This document shows positions 6,789 to 12,371 of a stretch of DNA of 17,846 bases, in pieces. The notes under the pieces are model-generated. The model made no database searches. It was given only the letters and a program-made list of their open reading frames with translations, and was not told the origin of the DNA. The stretch lies in the NCBI GenBank assembly GCA_964599895.1, contig CAZRHT010000055.1:1-17846 (forward strand), read 5' to 3'. A program made the translations under genes and the position numbers. How positions within the stretch are numbered: the stretch's first letter is position 1; every line of letters starts with the position of its first letter. Source of the stretch: UM-FILTER-49-7 sp964599895. GTDB taxonomy: Bacteria; Acidobacteriota; Holophagae; Thermotomaculales; Thermotomaculaceae.

Positions 6789-7979
6789 TCATCCTCCGCC
6801 TGTGTTTTCAGGAGGATCCACAACTTTCGGCATGGGGGGTGCTTCTCCGTCAAAATGCTCATATTTCAGAAGTTGCTTATAAGCTTCTGCCTCCTGTTTC
6901 TTGAGCCCCAGCTTGGCGAAAACCCTGAATTCCAGCAAATAGACCTCGGGGATATCCCCGCGGATTTTCTTTGCTATTTCGCACAACTCCAGTGCAGCCG
7001 CATAATTGTGCTGCCAGTAGTTCCGGCTCGCCATGCTCAGGTAAAAATACGGGTTCCGCTTCCTGGCCTTTTCCATATCCTTTCTCAGCAGGTATAGTGA
7101 TTCCATATCCTTCCTGTTTTCAAATATTTTCATTACATTTCCCATCACCATGTCCGGAAAACGAGCCGATTGCAGGGCTTTCAGAAAATGTGTCTTTGCC
7201 CCTGACAAGTCCCCATTTCTTAACATCATTACACCAATGTTATTTTGAATCTGGTAAGAATCCGGGTACAACTTCTCCGCTATGTTGAAAAGAATCCGGG
7301 CATTACCAGTTTGACCCTGGAGCAGCAATCTGGCTGCAAGGTTGTTGTAATACAAACCGGCTGCTTTGATATCGGACAGCAAAACCACGTAGTAATAGTG
7401 CCTTGTATTCGGGATGAAGTCTACCATTCTCCGTTCCTGACCAATCTGAATCCCCGTGATGATGTGGTTGCTGAGAACCACAGTGTTTTTCTCCATTTTG
7501 TTACCGACGATATCTTCCACCAGCATATAGTAAGCATCGAGCTTGGCAAACCTTGCCGCGCCCACCATAAGATTGGTAATTGCGAAACAATTTCCCATAT
7601 GGTTCTGAAAACATGCATCGGCACTGAGGGTGCTGTTTTCCATGTAGCCAAAAGGCTTGGAATTGTTGAACAGGCAGTTGTACAGATAATCAAATCGATC
7701 TTTCTGACTGCTCGCCATTTTCACGCAGGGGCTGATCTGTTCACGAACATCTGGGCTGAGTTGAAAAGGGGGATCCATAATTGACTCAGCAGTCACGGTC
7801 ACTGTTACGCCCTTCCCGCCCGGAATCGTTATTGGATTTTTGGGCAGCATGTCAGGGTCCAGGAGATTATGTACAGCTTTGTGAAACTCCTTATCAGTGT
7901 AAGCTTCCGGAGTTGGCGCCCGCATACACCCTGAGGACAATATCAGCATGACACTCAGTCCTATCAGTTTCAGTTTCAT
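6789..7979 (-). CDS. transglutaminase-like TPR lipoprotein (paralogue 1)
   Basis: Predicted envelope lipoprotein of 396 residues. A basic start and hydrophobic segment lead to lipobox LSSGC with the acylated Cys at 18. Residues about 95-200 look like the transglutaminase-like cysteine hydrolase fold, with GNCFAITNLMVGAAR (Cys131), NHII (His172) and MVDFIPN (Asp187) in the order and spacing of the Cys-His-Asp triad. The segment AAGLYYNNLAARLLLQG then leads into TPR-type helical repeats to about residue 385. Methionine after the lipidated Cys, rather than Asp, suggests outer-membrane sorting if the enterobacterial rule applies. GGAGGGG lies 5 nt before the ATG. It is monocistronic, divergent from ahcY, and clearly paralogous to the gene at 15598-16803. 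Substrate unknown; the triad could serve proteolysis, transamidation or only binding. Confidence 0.9.
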   Translation of the reverse strand: MKLKLIGLSVMLILSSGCMRAPTPEAYTDKEFHKAVHNLLDPDMLPKNPITIPGGKGVTVTVTAESIMDPPFQLSPDVREQISPCVKMASSQKDRFDYLYNCLFNNSKPFGYMENSTLSADACFQNHMGNCFAITNLMVGAARFAKLDAYYMLVEDIVGNKMEKNTVVLSNHIITGIQIGQERRMVDFIPNTRHYYYVVLLSDIKAAGLYYNNLAARLLLQGQTGNARILFNIAEKLYPDSYQIQNNIGVMMLRNGDLSGAKTHFLKALQSARFPDMVMGNVMKIFENRKDMESLYLLRKDMEKARKRNPYFYLSMASRNYWQHNYAAALELCEIAKKIRGDIPEVYLLEFRVFAKLGLKKQEAEAYKQLLKYEHFDGEAPPMPKVVDPPENTGGG

Positions 7980-8267
7980 TTTCGCCCCTCCTCAGTTTCA
8001 ACTCAAGCTCAGCAATTGCTAAAGACGGCACACCTGATGGCAAAAACAATATGATGCATATCATGCCAACAGCCCGGACATCAATGTAGTTTGTCTAAAA
8101 ACGGGCATCAGAGCTTCTATGGAAAAGAATAAAACATAAGAAGTGGTTAAGCAATACGAAATTCAGAAGATGTAACTAAAACCCGGGTTGACTGACTCCA
8201 TGATGTATCTGTCATCCACCATCTAACCTCCAGCTCAACGCCAAAAGTCGCTCTTTGTCAATAAATC
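7980..8267. other. divergent intergenic region, lipoprotein / ahcY
   Basis: No gene is supported in this stretch. It is AT-richer than the flanks and holds small inverted repeats: ATGAT-GCAT-ATCAT at 8051-8064, bracketed unevenly by TGGCA (8038-8042) and TGCCA (8064-8068), and two 10-bp palindromes, AGCAATTGCT (8011-8020) and AACCCGGGTT (8180-8189). The first could be an operator for the lipoprotein gene, but no convincing promoter for that gene was found. The palindromes are within chance expectation. Confidence 0.4.
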
Positions 8268-8276
8268 TGATACAAT
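8268..8276 (+). promoter_or_regulatory. extended -10 promoter for ahcY
   Basis: TG-A-TACAAT forms an extended -10 element (TG at 8268-8269, hexamer 8271-8276, 5 of 6 consensus). No good -35 lies 17 bp upstream, which is usual for extended -10 promoters. Transcription would start near 8283, leaving a leader of about 65 nt before the ahcY ATG. Confidence 0.55.
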
Positions 8277-8289
8277 AAGGCGCTTTTTC

Positions 8290-8344
8290 GGTATCCGGGC
8301 AATTCCCGATGCCTCAAATATATGATAATCAACTTAATTGGAGG
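8290..8344 (+). promoter_or_regulatory. ahcY leader hairpin with possible pseudoknot at the ribosome binding site
   Basis: Positions 8290-8313 fold into a 9-bp hairpin: GGTATC and GGG on the 5' side, one bulged C, loop CAATT, and CCCGATGCC on the 3' side, with one G-T wobble. The loop CAATT (8300-8304) is complementary to AATTG (8336-8340), which ends on the first G of the ahcY GGAGG (8340-8344). An H-type pseudoknot hiding the ribosome binding site is therefore possible, as in small SAM- or SAH-sensing riboswitches. It matches no riboswitch consensus that I can recall with confidence. Confidence 0.35.
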
Positions 8345-8348
8345 ATAT

Positions 8349-9602
8349 ATGACTTACAAAGTTGCAGATTTAAACCTCAGTGAACAGGGACGACTGAAGA
8401 TTCACTGGGCCGAGTCCCGGATGCCGGTAATGATGGCACTCAGGGAAAAATACAGCAAAACTCAGCCGCTGAAAGGCTATCGGATTGCCGGCTGTCTCCA
8501 TGTAACAAAAGAAACAGCGGTACTGGTGGAAACCCTTCGGGCCGCCGGCGCTGAGTTGTCCTGGTCCGGCTGCAACCCGCTGTCCACTCAGGATGACGTG
8601 GCCGCTGCACTGGCTGCCAATGGCACTTCAATCTATGCATGGCACGGGATGAACACGGAAGAGTTTTACTGGTGCATTGATAAGACACTGGAAACCAACC
8701 CGAATCTTACACTGGACGATGGCGCAGATCTGATTTTTACCATTCACAATAAGCACCCCGAAAAAGCGGAATCCGTAATCGGTGGAACAGAAGAAACGAC
8801 AACCGGTGTTCACCGACTCCGTGCAATGGGGAATGCGGGAAAACTCCTCTACCCGGTTTTTGCAGTAAATGACGCTGAAACCAAGTGGGATTTTGACAAC
8901 GTTTATGGTACTGGACAATCCACACTGGACGGCATTCTTCGTGCCACAAGCGTGCTGATCGCCGGGAAAACTGTTGTTGTCGCAGGCTACGGCCACTGTG
9001 GCAAGGGTGTTGCCATGCGGGCAAAGGGCCTTGGCGCCAACGTCATCGTAACAGAAGTCAAGCCCACCGCCGCCCTGAAGGCCACACTTGAGGGGATGCG
9101 AGTAATGACCATGGACGAAGCAGCACCACTGGGCGACATCTTCGTAACTGCCACGGGTGTGAAAGACATTATTGTGAAACGTCACTTTGAAACCATGAAA
9201 GATGGCGCGATTGTCTGTAATACCGGACACTATGATTGTGAAATCAATATTCCTGGTCTGGAGGAAATCGCCAAGTCAAAATCAGAAATCAGAACGAACA
9301 ACGAAGAATACATTACCAGTGACAACCGGAGGATCTTCCTTCTTGCCAAGGGCCGCCTGGTAAATCTTGCTGCGGCTGAAGGACACCCTTCCGAAGTGAT
9401 GGACATGAGTTTTGCCAACCAGTTTCTGGCTATGATCCGCTTGACAGAGGAAGGGAAGGATCTGGAACGGATCGTTCACCTGCTGCCAGTGGAACAGGAC
9501 CAGGAAATCGCCCGCCTCAAACTGGAAACCATGGGGTTTTCCATTGACAAACTGACAGACGAGCAAATTGCCTATAGTAATGATTACGCGCAGGGAACCT
9601 GA
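8349..9602 (+). CDS. ahcY: adenosylhomocysteinase (S-adenosylhomocysteine hydrolase)
   Basis: Cytoplasmic NAD-dependent enzyme that reversibly splits S-adenosylhomocysteine into adenosine and homocysteine, removing the product inhibitor of SAM-dependent methylation. The 417-residue product carries all family hallmarks: HVTKETA (His51), DDGADL (123-128), Glu148, NDAETKWDFDN (Lys179, Asp183), the NAD-binding GYGHCGKG (213-220), NTGHYDCEIN (291-300) and HPSEVMDMSFANQ (346-358). It is the shorter form near 420 residues. An ATG at 8322 would add nine residues, but GGAGG lies just before the ATG at 8349, which also gives the family-like N-terminus. It is a single-gene unit ending at a strong terminator, and the only complete plus-strand gene in the window. 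Confidence 0.98.
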   Translation: MTYKVADLNLSEQGRLKIHWAESRMPVMMALREKYSKTQPLKGYRIAGCLHVTKETAVLVETLRAAGAELSWSGCNPLSTQDDVAAALAANGTSIYAWHGMNTEEFYWCIDKTLETNPNLTLDDGADLIFTIHNKHPEKAESVIGGTEETTTGVHRLRAMGNAGKLLYPVFAVNDAETKWDFDNVYGTGQSTLDGILRATSVLIAGKTVVVAGYGHCGKGVAMRAKGLGANVIVTEVKPTAALKATLEGMRVMTMDEAAPLGDIFVTATGVKDIIVKRHFETMKDGAIVCNTGHYDCEINIPGLEEIAKSKSEIRTNNEEYITSDNRRIFLLAKGRLVNLAAAEGHPSEVMDMSFANQFLAMIRLTEEGKDLERIVHLLPVEQDQEIARLKLETMGFSIDKLTDEQIAYSNDYAQGT

Positions 9603-9627
9603 TTCCTGATTAGCTTTCAATTTCTAC

Positions 9628-9658
9628 AAAAAAAACCCGCCGTTTTGGCGGGTTTTTT
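9628..9658. terminator. bidirectional intrinsic terminator
   Basis: CCCGCC (9636-9641) and GGCGGG (9647-9652) form a GC-rich stem with loop GTTTT. It is preceded by a run of eight A and followed by six T, so the stem extends with A-T pairs and both strands end in a U tract. It sits between the convergent ends of ahcY and the zinc-ribbon gene and can serve both. Confidence 0.93.
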
Positions 9659-9700
9659 ATTTTCTTTTTCTAAGCAGGCACCGCCTGGTTGATCTTAAGC

Positions 9701-9913
9701 TCAGCCGAATCCGGTGGAACCGCAACTGCTATGAGAAGACGCCCCGCCGGTTGAACCGGATGCCGTTCCCGCGGACGCAATGGATGACACCTTCCGTTCA
9801 ACGCTTCTGCTTCCGCATTTGGTGCACGGAACATTATCTGCCTGAGAACTGCTGAACACCAGCTGTTCAAACTCGGTGTCGCACTCTCTGCAATAGTATT
9901 CATAAATGGGCAT
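9701..9913 (-). CDS. FmdB-family zinc ribbon protein
   Basis: The 70-residue product begins MPIYEYYCRECDTEFE, the standard opening of the FmdB/CxxC small-protein family. Two CxxC pairs (C8/C11 and C30/C33) form a single zinc ribbon, followed by a flexible Ser/Gly/Ala tail. GGGAGG lies 8 nt before the ATG. It follows trxA by 29 nt and is probably co-transcribed with it. The family is named after a putative regulator of formamidase expression in Methylophilus, but its general role is unknown. Confidence 0.92.
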   Translation of the reverse strand: MPIYEYYCRECDTEFEQLVFSSSQADNVPCTKCGSRSVERKVSSIASAGTASGSTGGASSHSSCGSTGFG

Positions 9914-9942
9914 GGTGCAAACCTCCCGGAAGAAACTGCAGC

Positions 9943-10275
9943 TCAGTCTTCCAATGCTCCCTTGATGAACTGTTCCAGGTGAGGCTTCGGCATGGCACCG
10001 ATTGCCCTGTCCACAAGCTGTCCGTCCTTGAAGAGAAGTAGTGTGGGAATACTTGCAATACCATATTGACGGGCTGCATCCTGATGTTCGTCCACGTTCA
10101 CTTTCCCGACTTTGAGTTTCCCGTCATATTCCACCGCCAGTTCCTCAAGAACCGGCGCAATCATCCGGCACGGTCCACACCAGGGTGCCCAGAAATCTAC
10201 AACCGTTACCCCGGTCCCTTCCAGTACTTCCGTTTTGAATGTTTCATCCGTCAGATATACAATATTGTCTGCCAT
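9943..10275 (-). CDS. trxA: thioredoxin
   Basis: Cytoplasmic disulfide reductase that recycles through thioredoxin reductase. The 110-residue product has the classical fold length, active site WCGPC (Cys33, Cys36), the buried Asp in VVDFWA and the cis-proline SIPT (Pro77). AGGAGG lies 8 nt before the ATG. It is first in a two-gene unit with the FmdB-type gene and has its own promoter upstream. Confidence 0.98.
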   Translation of the reverse strand: MADNIVYLTDETFKTEVLEGTGVTVVDFWAPWCGPCRMIAPVLEELAVEYDGKLKVGKVNVDEHQDAARQYGIASIPTLLLFKDGQLVDRAIGAMPKPHLEQFIKGALED

Positions 10276-10320
10276 TTTATGTTCCTCCTGAATGTTGGTT
10301 CTATTTCGTCAACCGTTCAT

Positions 10321-10349
10321 ATGATAATGGAATTGGCATAAAGTTACAA
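10321..10349 (-). promoter_or_regulatory. promoter for trxA
   Basis: TTGTAA (10349-10344, 4 of 6) and TATCAT (10326-10321, 5 of 6) are separated by exactly 17 bp. The start would be near 10314, leaving about 38 nt of leader with AGGAGG before trxA. Confidence 0.65.
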
Positions 10350-10371
10350 ATGAAAGCCGCAGGAAAGTGAA

Positions 10372-10395
10372 GTTTGAGTCTGAGTTTAAGTGGAG
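10372..10395 (+). repeat. degenerate hexamer repeat (GTYTRA-like)4
   Basis: Four adjacent 6-nt units GTTTGA, GTCTGA, GTTTAA, GTGGAG lie just upstream of the trxA promoter. The period differs from the heptamer array 50 bp away. The copy number is low and the last unit is poor. Confidence 0.4.
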
Positions 10396-10441
10396 AAAAG
10401 AAGGCGTTCGCCACTCCCGGCGATTCTTTCCCGTTTCCCGC

Positions 10442-10476
10442 GAATCACAAATCACAGGTCACGAGTCACGACCCAC
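10442..10476 (-). repeat. degenerate heptamer tandem repeat (GTGAYNN)5
   Basis: On the minus strand five consecutive units read GTGGGTC, GTGACTC, GTGACCT, GTGATTT, GTGATTC. They share the unit of the array at 6703-6730 in inverted orientation. The array lies in the 228-bp gap between the cyclic-nucleotide-binding gene and trxA. Next to it, GTTGTG (10477-10482) and CACAAC (10491-10496) form a 6-bp hairpin just past the stop codon of the upstream gene, without a U tract, so not a standard terminator. Confidence 0.65.
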
Positions 10477-10503
10477 GTTGTGGCGCCTTACACAACATGG
10501 GCA

Positions 10504-10977
10504 TCACCAGCTTGAGGCAATGGACAACATATTGCGATATCGCTCATTCAACTCATGAAGGCGTCTGGAAAGGAGAATGGACATTTCCTTCATAATCTTA
10601 AACCCGGCATCTCTATCCTCTTCCAGATATGTGATAAACCGTATCCCATCCAGTCTGTACAGCAAGACGTCAGTATGGGCAATAACGGAAGCTGTACGTG
10701 TTGTCTGACCCAGGATGGCCATTTCACCAAACAATGCCCCTGCCTTGAGCATTGCTATGGCTTCTTCCTCCTGCTGAACGTATTTGCTGACTCGAACCTG
10801 TCCCCTGAGGATGACGTAAAGATCCAGCCCTTCTTCCCCTTCAGTCAGGATTGCATTGTCCTTTTTCGCCTTTACCGGCTCCAGCATGCTCACAACTTGC
10901 GACAGCTGGGCTTCGGAAAGTCCATCGAATAATCGCACCCGTTTCAATATTTTACTTGCGATCTCCCTGTTCTGCAT
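10504..10977 (-). CDS. stand-alone cyclic-nucleotide-binding domain protein
   Basis: The 157-residue product is one cNMP-binding fold of the CRP/PKA-regulatory type. A helix (LKRVRLFDGLSEAQL) leads into a beta-barrel with LYVILRGQVRV. The phosphate-binding cassette FGEMAILGQTTRTASV holds Gly84, Glu85 and Arg94, the ligand-contacting positions of the family. The C-terminal helices carry no recognisable helix-turn-helix, so it is unlikely to bind DNA alone. An ATG at 11049 would extend the gene 24 residues. The start chosen at 10977 has GAGG 4 nt upstream, begins at the conserved domain and overlaps the preceding TPR gene by 26 bp. It is last in the five-gene operon. Whether cAMP, cGMP or no ligand binds cannot be told. 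Confidence 0.9.
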   Translation of the reverse strand: MQNREIASKILKRVRLFDGLSEAQLSQVVSMLEPVKAKKDNAILTEGEEGLDLYVILRGQVRVSKYVQQEEEAIAMLKAGALFGEMAILGQTTRTASVIAHTDVLLYRLDGIRFITYLEEDRDAGFKIMKEMSILLSRRLHELNERYRNMLSIASSW

Positions 10978-12370
10978 ACTTCCTCGCTTCCGCCAATACA
11001 TAAAAGTCCGCATCTGCTCCGGGAAAACCCTCAGGCGTTTCTCTGGCAAAGCTCAGTGCTTTGTCCGGCTTTCCGGCCGCATCCATAATCTTCATCAAGA
11101 AATACGCTCGATATCCTGAGGGCAATTCGTTTGCCAATTTCTCGGCCTCATCAAACTCCCCCAGTTTCATGTAATCTTCAATGAGAATATAGTACACATA
11201 ATGGCGCATGTCAAAACTTCTGTTCAGGATATGGGCAGAAATATTTTCCTTCAACAGCGCTGCTGACTCTTTTGGATGCCCTGTGATGCGAAGGAAATTG
11301 GCCTGATTAAGGAGGAAGTGGTAGTTGTGGCCCGATGAACTGGCACTTTTTTCTTTTTCGAGCATTTCTTTTACACACTTCAGATTTTTGGTTTGCATGC
11401 AATACTGAAGTTTAATGTTCTGGCGAACAGAATCCATCAGCTGTTTTTTTGGTAATTCATCTACAATTCTTTTCATTCCAGCCTTGTTATTCGTAAACAC
11501 ATAGCAGAAAAAACGAAGGGAAACTGTGGAATTCACAGTGAAAGCTTCGGCCCTGTTCTTCTCTATCTTGTTCACAAGATCCAGAGCGGCTGACACTTTT
11601 CCCGAAAAAAGCAAGGTCCTCGCGAGATGGAGTTTGGCCGCTTCAAAATCGGGCTTTCGAGTCAATGCCTTGCGAAAGTATGTCTCCGATTTGCCGAACT
11701 TTCCATAGTTGTAATAAAACTCGCCAAAACTATCGTAAGGATTAGCCTCATCAGGCCGAATATACACATATTTTTCAAAAATCATCTTTGCCTTATCCGG
11801 TTGACCGAGGGCTGAATAGAAATATCCCATCATATTGAGAATCTGGGCATTGTTGGGATATCGCCGATGCATTGCCTCATAAAACTTGACCAATTTCTCG
11901 GGGCTCTCCACAATCTGCCGGTATTTGTTAATCAACAGGAAGAAAGCCTCCATGCGGGAAGGGTACTTCTTAAGAAAAGTCTCAATTTCGCCGGCGAAAT
12001 TTTCGAGATCCTCCGGACTCGGCTTCTCCATTGCCAGTTTAATCAGGCCCTTTTCAAAATTCGTCCATTCCGGCGAAGGAACAGCAAGTTTCTTATACCA
12101 TTCAACCTGGTCCTTGCTCTTTTCCATGGAGAAAGGTGGTTGCAAAAGAAAAAGGTGGGGCAGGGGAAAATCAGGGTCTTCCTCTGCAGCCAGTTCCATG
12201 TCCCTCTTCCCTTCCGGCAGGTAATATTTCATCACATTGTCCACACCTTCCTGATAGTACTCCAATGCCTTCCTTGAATGAGCGCTGTAAAACCGTTCAC
12301 GGGTCAATGTAAAGTAGCTGGCGGCAATTACTCCACATACGAAAAGGGCAATCGCTATTTTTCTTACCAT
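10952..12370 (-). CDS. membrane-anchored TPR protein
   Basis: The 472-residue product has one N-terminal hydrophobic segment (about 4-21) after MVRK, with no lipobox or clear cleavage site, so it is probably an inner-membrane anchor with the rest in the periplasm. Most of the chain is TPR-type helical repeat. The clearest units are at about 173-206 (NAQILNMMGYFYSALGQPDKA), 207-240 (PYDSFGEFYYNYGKFGKSE) and 241-270. The C-terminal half is more divergent helical repeat. The ATG lies 1 nt after the stop of the phosphatase gene and uses GGAGG inside that gene's last codons. A scaffold role linking the operon's products is inferred from TPR behaviour, not shown. Confidence 0.88.
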   Translation of the reverse strand: MVRKIAIALFVCGVIAASYFTLTRERFYSAHSRKALEYYQEGVDNVMKYYLPEGKRDMELAAEEDPDFPLPHLFLLQPPFSMEKSKDQVEWYKKLAVPSPEWTNFEKGLIKLAMEKPSPEDLENFAGEIETFLKKYPSRMEAFFLLINKYRQIVESPEKLVKFYEAMHRRYPNNAQILNMMGYFYSALGQPDKAKMIFEKYVYIRPDEANPYDSFGEFYYNYGKFGKSETYFRKALTRKPDFEAAKLHLARTLLFSGKVSAALDLVNKIEKNRAEAFTVNSTVSLRFFCYVFTNNKAGMKRIVDELPKKQLMDSVRQNIKLQYCMQTKNLKCVKEMLEKEKSASSSGHNYHFLLNQANFLRITGHPKESAALLKENISAHILNRSFDMRHYVYYILIEDYMKLGEFDEAEKLANELPSGYRAYFLMKIMDAAGKPDKALSFARETPEGFPGADADFYVLAEARKYAEQGDRK

Positions 12371-12371
12371 A

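Noticed and set aside
8180..8189. Perfect palindrome AACCCGGGTT upstream of ahcY
   Set aside because: Ten-base palindromes are expected many times by chance in a window of this size, and it is not placed relative to any promoter.
10477..10496. Hairpin after the cNMP gene as an operon terminator
   Set aside because: The stem is only 6 bp and no U tract follows on the minus strand.
10978..11049. Upstream ATG extending the cNMP-binding protein by 24 residues
   Set aside because: The extra segment lies inside the TPR gene and is not like the family; GAGG precedes the later ATG.
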